Source of the DNA: Clostridium gelidum
Lineage (GTDB): Bacteria > Bacillota > Clostridia > Clostridiales > Clostridiaceae
NCBI RefSeq assembly: GCF_019977655.1
Contig: NZ_AP024849.1
Location: 74,501-138,500, forward strand
Direction of reading: 5' to 3'
Length of the DNA: 64,000 bases
A program made the position numbers and the translations under genes. Positions 1-10,191 of this stretch are shown here, piece after piece. Position 1 is the first letter of the stretch. The number at the start of each line of letters is the position of its first letter. The notes under the pieces are model-generated. The model searched no databases and had not been told where the DNA came from. It worked only from the letters and a program-made list of their open reading frames with translations.

Positions 1-49
1 AAATATACAAGTTGATAGACAAGCTTGAAAGATGTTTATTTTTTTTATG

Positions 50-67
50 ATACGATTGTAATCGTAT
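50..67. promoter_or_regulatory. Inverted repeat upstream of the nucleoside operon, candidate operator
   Basis: The sequence ATACGAT-TGTA-ATCGTAT is a perfect 7-bp inverted repeat with a 4-bp spacer, about 40 bp before the first gene of the nucleoside salvage operon. No T-run follows it on either strand, so it does not look like a terminator. Its symmetry suits a dimeric repressor, but no matching regulator gene lies nearby and the assignment as operator is inference. No convincing -35/-10 pair was placed here. Confidence 0.45.
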
Positions 68-108
68 TCTGAAACTAGTTTATATAAAAAATAAATGGAG
101 GGATAAAT

Positions 109-891
109 ATGAATTATTCACAGGATTCGGGTAAGCAATATCATATTAATGTTGGAGAGGGAGACGTAGGAAAGTACGTTATAATGCCAGGTGATCCAAA
201 GAGGTGTGAGAAGATAGCTACATACTTTGATAATCCAAAGTTAATTGCAGATAATAGAGAGTATGTTACTTATACTGGTTTTTTAGATGATGTAAAAGTA
301 AGTGTTACATCAACGGGAATAGGTGGACCATCAGCATCTATAGCATTAGAGGAATTGGTAAGATGCGGTGCTGACACTTTTGTTAGAGTAGGTACATGCG
401 GAGGAATGGATATAAATGTTAAAGGCGGAGATATGGTTATAGCCACTGGAGCAATTAGAATGGAAGGTACTAGTAAGGAATATGCACCAATTGAATTCCC
501 TGCTGTTGCGAATCTTGATGTTATTAATTCATTAGTGCAAGCGTCTAAAGATTTAGACAAGATATATCATGTTGGAGTTGTTCAATGCAAAGATTCATTC
601 TATGGACAACATTCTCCAGAAACAAAGCCAGTGGGTTATGAATTAATAAACAAATGGAATGCTTGGTTAAAATGTGGATGCCTTGCATCTGAAATGGAGT
701 CAGCAGCTTTATTCGTAGTAGGAAGTTATTTAAAAGTAAGAGTAGGTTCAGTATTTTTAACAGTTGCTAACCAAGAACGTGAAAATGCAGGATTAGAAAA
801 CATACAAGTACATGATACAGAAGCAGCAATAGAAGTAGCAATAGAATCAATTAGAAATTTAATAAAAGCTGATAAAGAAAAGATGATTTAA
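109..891 (+). CDS. udp: Uridine phosphorylase (nucleoside phosphorylase family)
   Basis: This 260-residue protein phosphorolyses uridine, and probably deoxyuridine, to uracil and (deoxy)ribose-1-phosphate in the cytoplasm. It shows the PNP/UDP family phosphate loop [12 protein letters not shown] near residues 26-37, the VRVGTCGG motif near residue 92 and the SEMESAALF signature near residue 195. The length is normal for the family. The ATG follows a GGAGGGATAAAT ribosome-binding site. It opens a salvage operon with cdd, deoB and deoD, and deoB would convert its sugar product. Purine specificity is less likely because a separate deoD is present. Uridine preference is inferred from family resemblance and context. 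Confidence 0.88.
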   Translation: MNYSQDSGKQYHINVGEGDVGKYVIMPGDPKRCEKIATYFDNPKLIADNREYVTYTGFLDDVKVSVTSTGIGGPSASIALEELVRCGADTFVRVGTCGGMDINVKGGDMVIATGAIRMEGTSKEYAPIEFPAVANLDVINSLVQASKDLDKIYHVGVVQCKDSFYGQHSPETKPVGYELINKWNAWLKCGCLASEMESAALFVVGSYLKVRVGSVFLTVANQERENAGLENIQVHDTEAAIEVAIESIRNLIKADKEKMI

Positions 892-924
892 TAGAAAATT
901 AATTTATTTACAAGGAGGACAAAT

Positions 925-1326
925 ATGAAAGAATATCAAGATATTTTAGACAGAGCTTTTGAAGCAATGGAAAATGCATATGCACCTTATTCAAATTATC
1001 ATGTTGGTGCTTGTGTTTTAACTAAAGACAATAAATACTTTATGGGTGCAAATATTGAAAATGCATCTTATGGTTTAACAAATTGTGCTGAAAGAAATGC
1101 AATTTTTCAAGCTTATTCAAATGGATATCGTAAAAAGGATATAGAAGCAATAGCTATTGTAAGTGAAGGAAAAACATTAGCAACTCCTTGTGGAGCTTGT
1201 CGCCAAGTATTAGTAGAATTATTAGAAAAACATACTCCGATAGTATTATCTAATCATAAAATAGAAAAAGTTACGAATATACAAGATTTATTGCCAATGT
1301 CTTTTACAGAAGAAGATTTGAAATGA
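925..1326 (+). CDS. cdd: Cytidine deaminase
   Basis: This 133-residue tetrameric-type cytidine deaminase converts cytidine and deoxycytidine to uridine and deoxyuridine, feeding the uridine phosphorylase just upstream. The zinc site is complete: Cys54 in TNCAERNAIF, with Glu56 as the catalytic acid, and Cys89 and Cys92 in PCGACRQ. The length matches the short homotetrameric family. A strong AAGGAGG precedes the ATG. The 33-bp gap from udp supports co-transcription. Confidence 0.95.
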   Translation: MKEYQDILDRAFEAMENAYAPYSNYHVGACVLTKDNKYFMGANIENASYGLTNCAERNAIFQAYSNGYRKKDIEAIAIVSEGKTLATPCGACRQVLVELLEKHTPIVLSNHKIEKVTNIQDLLPMSFTEEDLK

Positions 1327-1410
1327 TAATAAGCTTAACCTTTGGAGAACATATTATTTAATAGGTATGAGATTAGCTTTTAGGATTACTAATTTAGGAG
1401 GGATAAGATT

Positions 1411-2601
1411 ATGAATAAATATAATAGAATTTTCACAATTGTAATAGATTCACTTGGAATTGGAGAAATGAATGATTCAAAAGAATATGGTGATGTTGAT
1501 GTAGATACACTTAGACATATATCAGAATCAGTAGAAAATTTTAATATTCCTAATTTACAAGGGTTAGGATTAGCTAATTTACATTCTATAAAGCATGTAG
1601 ATTCAGTTGAAAAGCCTTTAGCTCACTTTATGAAAATGGCAGAAGCAAGTGTGGGAAAAGATACTATGACTGGTCATTGGGAAATGATGGGTCTAAAAAT
1701 AGAAACGCCATTCCAAACATTTACAGATACAGGTTTTCCAAAAGAATTATTAGATGAGCTAATAAAAAGAACAGGGCATAAAATTGTTGGAAATAAAAGT
1801 GCTAGTGGTACAGAAATCTTAGATGAATTTGCAGAACATCAAATGGAAACAGGGGATATGATTGTATATACTTCAGCAGATTCTGTTTTACAAATTTGTG
1901 GTCATGAAGAAACATTTGGATTAAATGAACTTTATCGTTGCTGTGAAATTGCAAGAGAATTAACATTTAAGGACGAATGGAAAGTAGGAAGAGTTATAGC
2001 AAGGCCGTATTTGGGAATGAAAAAGGGTGAATTTAAACGTACAAGTAATAGACATGATTATGCTTTAAAGCCATTTGGAACAACTGTACTTAAGACATTA
2101 AAAGATAATGGTTTTGATGTAATATCTGTTGGAAAAATAAATGACATATTTGATGGTGAAGGTATAACAGAATCAAACAAGTCACAAAGTTCTGTTCATG
2201 GAATGGAACAAACATTAGAAATAATGGACAGAGATTTTAATGGGTTATGCTTTGTTAACTTAGTTGATTTTGATGCATTATGGGGACATCGAAGAAATCC
2301 AGTTGGCTATGCAGAAGAATTAGAAAAGTTTGATGTTAATTTGGGTAAGGTATTAGAGAAATTAAAGAAAGATGATTTACTAATAATTACTGCAGATCAT
2401 GGCAATGATCCAACTTATAAAGGTTCTGATCATACACGTGAATTTGTCCCTTTCTTATCATATTCACCATCTATGAGTGAATATGGATTAATGGAAACAA
2501 GCGATAGCTTTGCTGCTATTGGTGCTACAATAGCAGATAACTTTGGCTTAGAAATGCCTGAAAATACAATTGGCAAATCAGTATTAGATAAACTTGTTTA
2601 A
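1411..2601 (+). CDS. deoB: Phosphopentomutase
   Basis: This 396-residue manganese enzyme interconverts (deoxy)ribose-1-phosphate and (deoxy)ribose-5-phosphate, linking nucleoside cleavage to DeoC and the pentose phosphate pathway. It belongs to the alkaline phosphatase superfamily. Visible features are the metal-binding Asp13 in VIDSLGIGE, the phospho-acceptor Thr85 in [13 protein letters not shown], and the C-terminal metal motif [18 protein letters not shown]. The length is typical. A GGAGG ribosome-binding site precedes the ATG, and the next gene begins within or just after its stop codon. Confidence 0.96.
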   Translation: MNKYNRIFTIVIDSLGIGEMNDSKEYGDVDVDTLRHISESVENFNIPNLQGLGLANLHSIKHVDSVEKPLAHFMKMAEASVGKDTMTGHWEMMGLKIETPFQTFTDTGFPKELLDELIKRTGHKIVGNKSASGTEILDEFAEHQMETGDMIVYTSADSVLQICGHEETFGLNELYRCCEIARELTFKDEWKVGRVIARPYLGMKKGEFKRTSNRHDYALKPFGTTVLKTLKDNGFDVISVGKINDIFDGEGITESNKSQSSVHGMEQTLEIMDRDFNGLCFVNLVDFDALWGHRRNPVGYAEELEKFDVNLGKVLEKLKKDDLLIITADHGNDPTYKGSDHTREFVPFLSYSPSMSEYGLMETSDSFAAIGATIADNFGLEMPENTIGKSVLDKLV

Positions 2602-2614
2602 AGGTATTAATAAA

Positions 2615-3274
2615 TTGAAAAATAAATCATATAAAAATTTTTTGAGAAAGATATTAATAGCAATAGTTGGAGTTGCGTTGGTAGGTATTGCACTTTCATT
2701 TAACTCATCAGCAATGTTAGGAAATGATCCAGTTGCAGTTTTTTATGATGGAGTCCGCAATTTATGTGGACTTCCACGAGAAGAACTTGGACTAGTAACA
2801 AATTTAATAAATTGTGCTTTTGTAGTGACAATGTTCATACTAGGACGCAAGTATATAAATATAGGGACGTTTGTGTATGCAGTACCAATGGGGAGCTTTA
2901 TTGATTTAGGGTTTAAAATACATCAAATGCTTAACATCCCTAATACTTTAAACTGGAGAATATTTACTGCTTTTTGTGGCTGTTTAATGTTGTTTTTAGG
3001 TGTTGGTATTTTCATAGCAGTAGATATTGGAATGGACCCATGTACAGGAATTGTAGTTATTTTAAGAGATAAAATAAAGAATCAATATAAAACATCAAAA
3101 ATAATTTGTGATATTTGTATGTTGATACTAGGATTTACATTTGGTGGGAAAATGGGTGCTGTTACAGTTATATCAGCTTTAATTGCTGGACCAACTATAC
3201 AGAAAGTATCAGAAGTTTTTGATAAGAGAGTTTTGAAGTTGATTAAGTTAAATAAATTAACTGTTAGTAGTTAA
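2615..3274 (+). CDS. YczE/YyaS-like integral membrane protein
   Basis: This is a membrane protein of about 219 residues with roughly five hydrophobic segments and the family-like stretches ALSFNSSAMLGNDPVAVFYDG and GIFIAVDIGMDPCTG, which look like an internal repeat. It resembles YczE/YyaS/YitT-like proteins, which have no firmly established substrate. The frame is open from a TTG at 2594 that overlaps deoB. I prefer the TTG at 2615 because AAAGGT lies just before it. Its place between deoB and deoD suggests a transport or membrane role in nucleoside or base handling. That is inference only. Confidence 0.75.
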   Translation: MKNKSYKNFLRKILIAIVGVALVGIALSFNSSAMLGNDPVAVFYDGVRNLCGLPREELGLVTNLINCAFVVTMFILGRKYINIGTFVYAVPMGSFIDLGFKIHQMLNIPNTLNWRIFTAFCGCLMLFLGVGIFIAVDIGMDPCTGIVVILRDKIKNQYKTSKIICDICMLILGFTFGGKMGAVTVISALIAGPTIQKVSEVFDKRVLKLIKLNKLTVSS

Positions 3275-3305
3275 TTTTAAAATAAAATTTTGGGAGGATA
3301 AAATT

Positions 3306-4019
3306 ATGATAAATACACCAACTCCACATAATGGAGCTAAATTAGGAGAAATAGCAAAAACAGTATTAATGCCAGGAGACCCGTTAAGAGCAAAGTTTAT
3401 TGCAGAAAATTTTTTAGAAGATATTGTTCAATTTAATTCAGTTAGAAATATGCTTGGATATACTGGGACTTATAAAGGAAAGCGTATCTCTGTTATGGGT
3501 GGAGGTATGGGAATGCCATCCATAGGAATTTACTCATATGAACTATTTAATTACTATGATGTAGATAATATTATTCGTATTGGAACAGCCGGAAGTGTAT
3601 CTGAAAAGTTACATTTACGTGATATTGTAATCGGTTTAGGAGCATCAACTGATTCAAATTATGCTTCACAATATAATTTACCAGGCACTTTTGCTCCAAT
3701 TGCAAGCTTTGATTTAACTAGTAGTGCAGTTGAAAAGGCAAAGGAAAACAACATAAATGCTGTTATAGGAAATATATTATCATCTGATATATTTTATAAT
3801 GCAGATAAAACAGCATTAGAAAAATGGAGAAGTATGGGTATTCTTGCAGTAGAAATGGAAGCTGCTGCACTTTATATGAATGCGGCAGAGGCTGGAAAGA
3901 ATGCATTATGTTTACTTACAATTTCAGACTGTCCATTAACAGGAGAATCTCTTTCAGCAGAAGACAGACAATTGAGTTTTACAGAGATGATGAAAATTGC
4001 CCTTGAAATAGCAAAATAA
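3306..4019 (+). CDS. deoD: Purine nucleoside phosphorylase, DeoD type
   Basis: This 237-residue hexameric-type enzyme cleaves purine (deoxy)nucleosides to base and (deoxy)ribose-1-phosphate. The family signatures MPGDPLRAKFIAENFL, GMGMPSIGIYSYEL, RIGTAGS and VEMEAAALY are all present, and the late TISDCPLTGE stretch carries the Asp expected of DeoD enzymes. Length is standard. GGGAGGATAAAATT precedes the ATG. The product goes to DeoB, encoded upstream. Confidence 0.95.
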   Translation: MINTPTPHNGAKLGEIAKTVLMPGDPLRAKFIAENFLEDIVQFNSVRNMLGYTGTYKGKRISVMGGGMGMPSIGIYSYELFNYYDVDNIIRIGTAGSVSEKLHLRDIVIGLGASTDSNYASQYNLPGTFAPIASFDLTSSAVEKAKENNINAVIGNILSSDIFYNADKTALEKWRSMGILAVEMEAAALYMNAAEAGKNALCLLTISDCPLTGESLSAEDRQLSFTEMMKIALEIAK

Positions 4020-4041
4020 TAAATTTTTAGGAGGAAGTATT

Positions 4042-5088
4042 ATGAAAAAAATTATCGCATTATTAATGACAACAATGATGATGGGAACTATGGTTGGTTG
4101 TGGATCAAGTAGTACTAAAACAGAGGATAAAGGAACTAGCAGTGAAAAGGAATATAAGGTTGCAATGGTAACTGATACAGGTGGGGTAAATGACCAATCA
4201 TTTAATCAATCTTCATGGGAAGGGTTACAAAGCTTCGAAAAAAATAATAAAGGGGCTAAGTCAAGTTATTTAGAATCTAAGCAAGAATCAGATTATGCTA
4301 CTAATTTAGATAAAGTTGTTGATGGTGGTAATAAATTAGTTTGGGGTATTGGTTTTGCAATGTCAGATGCAATAACAAAGGCAGCACAATCAAATCCAGA
4401 TGTTAACTATGCTATAGTTGACAACTCATATGGAGATAAGACTCCAGCTAATGTTACAGGAGTTATGTTTAGGGCTCAAGAACCATCATTTATGGTAGGT
4501 TATGCAGCAGCAAAGACAACTAAAACAAATAAAGTAGGATTTGTTGGTGGTATAAAAAGTGGAATTATAGATCAATTCCAATATGGATATCAAGCAGGCG
4601 TACAGTATGCAGCAAAAGAATTAAACAAGGAAATTACTGTAGATGTTCAATATGCTGAAAGCTTCTCTGACGCATCAAAAGGAAAAGCAATAGCAAATAA
4701 AATGTTCTCTTCTGGATGCGATATTGTATTCCATGCAGCTGGTGGAGTAGGAGTAGGAGTAATTGAAGCAGCTAAAGAAGCAAATAAATTTGCAATTGGT
4801 GTTGACCGTGACCAAGCATATTTAGCTCCTGATAATGTTTTAACATCAGCATTGAAATTAGCTAATGTTGCAGTTGAAAATATTTCAAAAGAGGCTATGA
4901 GTGGAAATAAAATTGGTGGAAAAACATATACTTATGGTTTAAAAGAAAATGCTGTAGGAATTCCAACTGAAAATAAAAATATGGATCCAGCAGTATATAA
5001 AGCAGCTATGGAAGTTCAAGATAAAATTAAAGCTGGTTCAATAGTGCCACCTTTCAATGAAGAAACTTTTAAAGCATTTGGCAAATAG
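4042..5088 (+). CDS. BMP-family nucleoside-binding lipoprotein of an ABC importer
   Basis: This 348-residue extracellular substrate-binding lipoprotein has a signal peptide at residues 1-19 and a lipobox MVGC, so Cys20 would be lipidated by Lgt. The body is of the BMP/PnrA/Med type, with DTGGVNDQSFNQSSWEG, VGFVGGIKSGIIDQFQYGY and AIGVDRDQ. Members of this family bind purine or pyrimidine nucleosides. It sits 22 bp after deoD and is followed by an ATPase and two permeases, forming an importer like B. subtilis NupNOPQ. The exact nucleoside range cannot be read from sequence. Confidence 0.92.
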   Translation: MKKIIALLMTTMMMGTMVGCGSSSTKTEDKGTSSEKEYKVAMVTDTGGVNDQSFNQSSWEGLQSFEKNNKGAKSSYLESKQESDYATNLDKVVDGGNKLVWGIGFAMSDAITKAAQSNPDVNYAIVDNSYGDKTPANVTGVMFRAQEPSFMVGYAAAKTTKTNKVGFVGGIKSGIIDQFQYGYQAGVQYAAKELNKEITVDVQYAESFSDASKGKAIANKMFSSGCDIVFHAAGGVGVGVIEAAKEANKFAIGVDRDQAYLAPDNVLTSALKLANVAVENISKEAMSGNKIGGKTYTYGLKENAVGIPTENKNMDPAVYKAAMEVQDKIKAGSIVPPFNEETFKAFGK

Positions 5089-5123
5089 TAGAATTTAAAG
5101 ATAGTATTAATATAAAAAATAGG

Positions 5124-5163
5124 TATGCTTTGCTAACTAGGAATTCTATGTTGGCAAAGCATA
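5124..5163 (+). terminator. Intercistronic hairpin after the binding-protein gene
   Basis: TATGCTTTGCTAAC pairs with GTTGGCAAAGCATA as a 14-bp stem with a single G-U pair. No U-tract follows. It probably stabilises or partly terminates the upstream mRNA, so that the binding lipoprotein exceeds the ATPase and permeases. Confidence 0.6.
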
Positions 5164-5185
5164 TAAATTAAGGGAGGATATTGGT

Positions 5186-6736
5186 ATGGAAATTAGCAAA
5201 CAATATGCAGTGCAAATGCGTGGAATTACAAAAATGTTTGGTTCGTTCTGTGCCTTAGATGATATCAGTATTGATATTAAAAAGGGTACAATTCATGCAC
5301 TACTCGGAGAAAATGGAGCAGGTAAAAGTACACTAATGAATGTACTTTATGGATTATATCAAGCTGACGGAGGAGAGACATATCTTAATGGTGAAAAGAT
5401 AAATATAAAGAACCCTAATATAGCTATTGAAAATGGAATAGGAATGGTTCACCAACACTTTATGCTAGTTGAAAATTTTACGGTAACACAAAATATTATA
5501 TTAGGTGGTGAAGTTACAAGTAAATTTGGAATATTGGATATGAAAAAAGCTCGCGCAGAAATAATAAATATTGTAGAAAAATATGGATTAGAAGTAGATC
5601 CAGATGCAAAAGTTGAAGATATTTCAGTAGGGATGCAACAACGTATTGAAATATTAAAAGCATTATACCGTGGAGCTGATTTATTAATATTAGATGAACC
5701 AACAGCAGTGCTTACTCCACAAGAGATCCAAGATTTAATAAAGATTATGAATAATCTTGTTGCAGATGGGAAAACAATAATTATAATTACACACAAATTA
5801 AAGGAAATAAAGGAATCCTCTGATGTTTGTACAATAATTCGTAGAGGAAAATATATAGATACAGTTAATGTTAAAGAGGTAACAGGTTCAGAACTTGCTA
5901 CTATGATGGTAGGTCATGCAGTTAAATTGGTTGTTGATAAGGAACCTGCCAAACCAGAGGAAGTTGTGTTTGAAATAGATAATTTAAGTGTAAAGGATGA
6001 AAGAAAATTAGATGCAGTTAAGAATTTATCACTTAAGGTTCGTAAAGGAGAAATTGTTGGTATTGCAGGAATTGATGGAAATGGACAAAAGGAATTAATT
6101 GAAGCAATTACATGTCTAACAAGATGTGAGAGCGGTACCATTAAAATAAATGGAACAGAAATACAAAATACTACTACTGAAAATGTAATTAAACATAAAA
6201 TCTCAACAATACATGAAGATAGACAAAAAAGAGGACTTGTATTAGATTTTAGTGTTGCTGAAAATGTTGTAATAGAAAAATATAAAAGCAAACCGTATTG
6301 TAAAAATGGTTTTTTAAATAATGAAGAAATTATCTCTCATACTAAGGATATGATAAAACAGTATGACATAAGACCTGATAACTGTGAATTAGCGCCTGTC
6401 AGAGGATTATCCGGAGGAAATCAACAAAAAGTTATAATTGCAAGAGAAGTAGCTAGTGATCCAGATTTATTAATTGCAGTTCAACCAACCCGTGGATTAG
6501 ATGTAGGAGCAATTGAGTATGTTCATAAAACATTAATTAGAGAAAGGGATAAAGGAAAAGCAGTTCTTTTAGTTTCTTTTGAACTTGACGAAGTTATGAA
6601 TGTTTCGGATACTATAGCTGTAATTTATGCTGGTACTATTGTAGATACATTTAAGCAAGGAGATGTTGATGAAAATACGATAGGTTTATTAATGGCAGGA
6701 GGTAAAGGTAATGAAAACAGTAGTAAAGATTCTTAA
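5186..6736 (+). CDS. Nucleoside ABC transporter ATP-binding protein (tandem ATPase)
   Basis: This 516-residue cytoplasmic ATPase contains two fused ABC domains. The first has Walker [10 protein letters not shown] near residue 41 and a Walker B LLILDEPTAVL. The second has a degenerate Walker A-like GIAGIDGNGQKE near residue 293, a signature LSGGNQQKV and QPTRGLDVGA. This architecture is typical of BMP-family and sugar importers such as NupO and RbsA. The stop lies 26 bp inside the following permease gene, indicating translational coupling. A GGGAGG ribosome-binding site precedes the ATG. Confidence 0.93.
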   Translation: MEISKQYAVQMRGITKMFGSFCALDDISIDIKKGTIHALLGENGAGKSTLMNVLYGLYQADGGETYLNGEKINIKNPNIAIENGIGMVHQHFMLVENFTVTQNIILGGEVTSKFGILDMKKARAEIINIVEKYGLEVDPDAKVEDISVGMQQRIEILKALYRGADLLILDEPTAVLTPQEIQDLIKIMNNLVADGKTIIIITHKLKEIKESSDVCTIIRRGKYIDTVNVKEVTGSELATMMVGHAVKLVVDKEPAKPEEVVFEIDNLSVKDERKLDAVKNLSLKVRKGEIVGIAGIDGNGQKELIEAITCLTRCESGTIKINGTEIQNTTTENVIKHKISTIHEDRQKRGLVLDFSVAENVVIEKYKSKPYCKNGFLNNEEIISHTKDMIKQYDIRPDNCELAPVRGLSGGNQQKVIIAREVASDPDLLIAVQPTRGLDVGAIEYVHKTLIRERDKGKAVLLVSFELDEVMNVSDTIAVIYAGTIVDTFKQGDVDENTIGLLMAGGKGNENSSKDS

Positions 6737-7838
6737 AAAGCCAGTTACTGCAACATTTATTGCAATATTTTTGGGATTTGTTGTTTCTGCAATAGTACTT
6801 AGTTTAGCAGGATATAATTCAATAGATGCTTTTAGTGCACTTTTTAATGGGATTTTTTCAAAACCTAAATATATGTCAAATACAATTATCAAAGCAACAC
6901 CTATAATTTTAACTGGTCTTAGTGTTGCATTTGCATTTAAAACAGGGTTATTTAATATTGGAGCAGAAGGTCAATATATAATAGGAACAATTGCTGCAAC
7001 AATGGTTGGAATTAAATTAGATTTACCTGCAATAATACAAATTCCTATAGTAATTATGGCTGGTGTAATAGCTGGAGCTATATTTGGGGGTATTGTAGGA
7101 TTACTTAAGGCTAAATTTGGAATACATGAAGTCATAACAAGCATAATGTTAAATTGGATTGCATTATATTTATCTAATTTTATTGTATCAACAAATGTAT
7201 TTCATCAACCAGATTCAACAAGTACTTACCCTATTAATGGATCAGGTTTTACTACTATACTAGGCAATTGGAAAACTTCTGATGCTGGAATTCAATTTCT
7301 TTCACAGCACAAATGGCTTTCAGAAGTCTTACTAAAAACAGATGTAAATGTTGGAATTATCGTTGCTATTATAATGGCTGTGTTAGTATCAATTCTACTG
7401 TATAAATCAGCTAAGGGATATGAATTACGTGCAGTTGGATTAAACAAAGATGCAGCAGAATTTGCAGGGATAAATGTTAATCGTAATATAATACAATCAA
7501 TGATAATTGCAGGTGCATTATCAGGACTTGCAGGTGCACTCGCTATTACAGGAACATCACCGCATAAATTATCTACTATGGCAGCGTTTGAAAATAATGG
7601 ATTCAATGGATTATCAGTTGCATTAATTGCAGGCAGTTCTCCAATTGGATGTATATTTGGAGGTCTATTATATGGTGGATTATTATATGGAGGACAATCT
7701 ATACAATCTGCAATAGGTGCACCATCGGAAATAATTAATATTATGATAGGTACTATTGTATTCTTTGTTGCATTGACTAAAGTTGTACCTGCTTTAGCGG
7801 ATAAACTTTTAAAGAGAGGTGAAAAAAATGTTAAATAG
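6711..7838 (+). CDS. Nucleoside ABC transporter permease 1
   Basis: This 375-residue inner-membrane permease belongs to the BPD_transp_2 family, with about nine to ten hydrophobic segments. The conserved FNIGAEGQYIIG and ELRAVGLNKDAAEFAGINVNR, the EAA-like cytoplasmic loop, are clear. It pairs with the next permease to form the channel of the BMP-type importer. The ATG lies inside the end of the ATPase gene, preceded by GGAGGTAAAGGT. Confidence 0.92.
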   Translation: MKTVVKILKKPVTATFIAIFLGFVVSAIVLSLAGYNSIDAFSALFNGIFSKPKYMSNTIIKATPIILTGLSVAFAFKTGLFNIGAEGQYIIGTIAATMVGIKLDLPAIIQIPIVIMAGVIAGAIFGGIVGLLKAKFGIHEVITSIMLNWIALYLSNFIVSTNVFHQPDSTSTYPINGSGFTTILGNWKTSDAGIQFLSQHKWLSEVLLKTDVNVGIIVAIIMAVLVSILLYKSAKGYELRAVGLNKDAAEFAGINVNRNIIQSMIIAGALSGLAGALAITGTSPHKLSTMAAFENNGFNGLSVALIAGSSPIGCIFGGLLYGGLLYGGQSIQSAIGAPSEIINIMIGTIVFFVALTKVVPALADKLLKRGEKNVK

Positions 7839-8712
7839 CATATTATTATTATTAAGTATTACGCTCATGTATTCAGCACCATTAATTTTTGGAGCATTAG
7901 GTGGCGTTGTATCTGAACGTGCTGGAGTTGTAAATATTGGAATTGAAGGAATGATGACTATAGGTGCTTTTACTGGTGCAGCAGTAGCATATTATACTGG
8001 TAATGCATGGTTTGGTTTCTTGGCAGCAGGAATTTCAGGTGGAATAATTGCTTTATTACATGCAGTTGCTTCTGTAACATTTAATGCAGATCAAACAATT
8101 TCAGGTATTGCTATAAACCTCTTAGGATCTGGTTTTTCTTTATTCTTATGCAGATTATTATTTGAAGGTGCTACAATGACTAAACCGGTTACTACTAAAT
8201 TACCTAAAATATTTAGTGTAGATATTACAGTTGTTTTAGCAGTTATAATAACAGTAGTTATATGGTTTATTTTATATAAAACTAAATGGGGACTTCGTAT
8301 TCGTGCAGTAGGAGAACATCCAGCAGCAGCAGATACCCTTGGAATTAGTGTAACTAGAATTCGTTACATATGTGTAATAATCTCTGGAATACTAGCAGGA
8401 TTTGGAGGAGCATCTATGACACTAGCCATAATTGCACAATTCACTCCAACAGCAATTAGTGGGCAAGGATTTATTGCTTTAGCTGCAGTTATTTTTGGAA
8501 AATGGACTCCACATGGTGCATATGGAGCTTGTATATTATTTGGATTTGCACAAGCATTGACTGTTGTATTAGGTGGCGGAAACTTTGTTATTCCTTCACA
8601 AATACTTGCAATGTTACCTTATATTCTAACAATTGTAGTTTTAATTCTTTTTGTTGGAAAATCAGTTGCACCAAAGGCTGATGGAATACCTTATGAAAAA
8701 GGAACTCGTTAG
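7828..8712 (+). CDS. Nucleoside ABC transporter permease 2
   Basis: This permease of about 294 residues is the second BPD_transp_2 subunit, with many hydrophobic segments and the motifs GVVNIGIEGMM and LRIRAVGEHPAAADTLGI. The frame can be opened from a GTG at 7819. The ATG at 7828 is preferred because AGAGAGGTG lies just upstream as its ribosome-binding site. It overlaps the end of permease 1 by 11 bp. It closes the import cassette, and transaldolase begins 38 bp later without an intervening terminator. Confidence 0.92.
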   Translation: MLNSILLLLSITLMYSAPLIFGALGGVVSERAGVVNIGIEGMMTIGAFTGAAVAYYTGNAWFGFLAAGISGGIIALLHAVASVTFNADQTISGIAINLLGSGFSLFLCRLLFEGATMTKPVTTKLPKIFSVDITVVLAVIITVVIWFILYKTKWGLRIRAVGEHPAAADTLGISVTRIRYICVIISGILAGFGGASMTLAIIAQFTPTAISGQGFIALAAVIFGKWTPHGAYGACILFGFAQALTVVLGGGNFVIPSQILAMLPYILTIVVLILFVGKSVAPKADGIPYEKGTR

Positions 8713-8750
8713 GTTAATAAATTAAATTAAAGAATAGGAGATGTAAGAAA

Positions 8751-9398
8751 ATGAGATTCTTTTTAGACACAGCAAACATAGAACATATAAAAGAAGCAAA
8801 TGAAATGGGAGTAATATGTGGGGTAACTACAAACCCATCATTAGTTGCAAAAGAAGGAAGAGACTTTAATGAAGTAATAAAGGAAATTACAGAAATAGTA
8901 GATGGACCAATAAGTGGAGAAGTTATAAGCGAAGATGCACAAGGAATGATTAAAGAGGGAAGAGAAATTGCTGCAATTCATAAGAATATGATTGTAAAAA
9001 TTCCAATGACAGCAGAAGGACTTAAGGCAACTAAAGTTTTATCTAAAGAAGGAATTAAAACAAATGTAACTTTAATCTTCTCAGTAACACAAGCATTACT
9101 TGCAGCAAATTCAGGAGCAACATATGTAAGTCCGTTTTTAGGAAGAATAGATGATATATCAATGGATGGAATGGAACTAGTTAGAAATATCGCAGATATA
9201 TTTGCAATTCATGGAATAGAAACAGAAATAATTGCAGCTAGTGTAAGAAATCCAATTCATGTTATTGAAGCAGCAAAAGCTGGAGCAGATATATCAACAA
9301 TACCCTTTAACTTAGTTATGCAAATGGTAAAACATCCATTAACAGATCAAGGTTTAGAAAAGTTCAAAGCAGATTGGGCAGCAGCTTTTTGTAAATAA
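8751..9398 (+). CDS. tal: Transaldolase, small (TalC/FSA-like) form, copy 1
   Basis: This 215-residue transaldolase transfers dihydroxyacetone units between sugar phosphates in the non-oxidative pentose phosphate pathway. The Schiff-base Lys83 sits in MIVKIPMT. Other conserved parts are [11 protein letters not shown] at the N-terminus and GVTTNPSL. A fructose-6-phosphate aldolase activity is possible for this short subfamily. It is nearly identical to the copy at 19986-20633, with about 11 residue differences. Within the nucleoside operon it would process ribose-5-phosphate together with the nearby transketolase. Confidence 0.93.
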   Translation: MRFFLDTANIEHIKEANEMGVICGVTTNPSLVAKEGRDFNEVIKEITEIVDGPISGEVISEDAQGMIKEGREIAAIHKNMIVKIPMTAEGLKATKVLSKEGIKTNVTLIFSVTQALLAANSGATYVSPFLGRIDDISMDGMELVRNIADIFAIHGIETEIIAASVRNPIHVIEAAKAGADISTIPFNLVMQMVKHPLTDQGLEKFKADWAAAFCK

Positions 9399-9477
9399 GC
9401 CTTTAACAATGAACAACTGAAAATTGAAGAACAAATTAATTCAGAGTTCAAAAAATATAATTAAGGGGAGATATAAA

Positions 9478-10128
9478 ATGAATATAGCTAAATATATAGA
9501 TCATACAATATTAAAGCCAGAAGCAACCGTTGAAGATGTTAAGAAACTTTGCAGGGAAGCTAAAGAATATAATTTTGCATCTGTTTGTGTAAATGGATGT
9601 TATGCAAAATTAGTTAGCGCTAAACTTGTAGGAAGTGATGTGAAAACTTGTGTAGTAATAGGATTTCCATTAGGAGCTATGACTAAGGAAGCTAAGGCTT
9701 TTGAGACAACTCAAGCTATTGAAAATGGAGCAAATGAAATAGATATGGTTATAAATGTAGGGGCATTAAAAGCTAAGAATTATGATCTTTTTAAAGAAGA
9801 TATAGAAGCAGTAATAAATGCAGCTAAAGGAAAGGCAATAGTTAAGGTTATTATTGAAACATGTTTATTAACAGATGAAGAAAAAGTTAAAGCATGTGAA
9901 ATATCTAAAGAAGCTAAAGCAGATTTTGTTAAAACATCAACAGGTTTTTCAAATGGTGGAGCAACAAAAGAAGATATTGCACTTATGAGAAAAACTGTAG
10001 GGGAAAGTTTAGGTGTAAAAGCATCAGGTGGTGTTAGAGATTATAAAACTGCTATGGATATGATAAATGCAGGTGCAAGTAGAATAGGTGCAAGTGCTAG
10101 TATTGCTATCGTTAATGAAAGCAAGTAA
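9478..10128 (+). CDS. deoC: Deoxyribose-phosphate aldolase
   Basis: This 216-residue class I aldolase splits 2-deoxyribose-5-phosphate into acetaldehyde and glyceraldehyde-3-phosphate, the last step of deoxynucleoside catabolism. The Schiff-base Lys152 is in DFVKTSTGF, and the VKASGGVRD motif contains the second active-site lysine. The frame extends upstream to 9424. The ATG at 9478 is chosen because AAGGGGAG precedes it and the N-terminus [13 protein letters not shown] matches the family start. It follows copy 1 of transaldolase by 79 bp. Confidence 0.95.
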   Translation: MNIAKYIDHTILKPEATVEDVKKLCREAKEYNFASVCVNGCYAKLVSAKLVGSDVKTCVVIGFPLGAMTKEAKAFETTQAIENGANEIDMVINVGALKAKNYDLFKEDIEAVINAAKGKAIVKVIIETCLLTDEEKVKACEISKEAKADFVKTSTGFSNGGATKEDIALMRKTVGESLGVKASGGVRDYKTAMDMINAGASRIGASASIAIVNESK

Positions 10129-10191
10129 GTTTTGCCATGTTTTACAAAAAGATAAACTAAATATAAATTGTAAAAATGCAAGAACAAAAAA

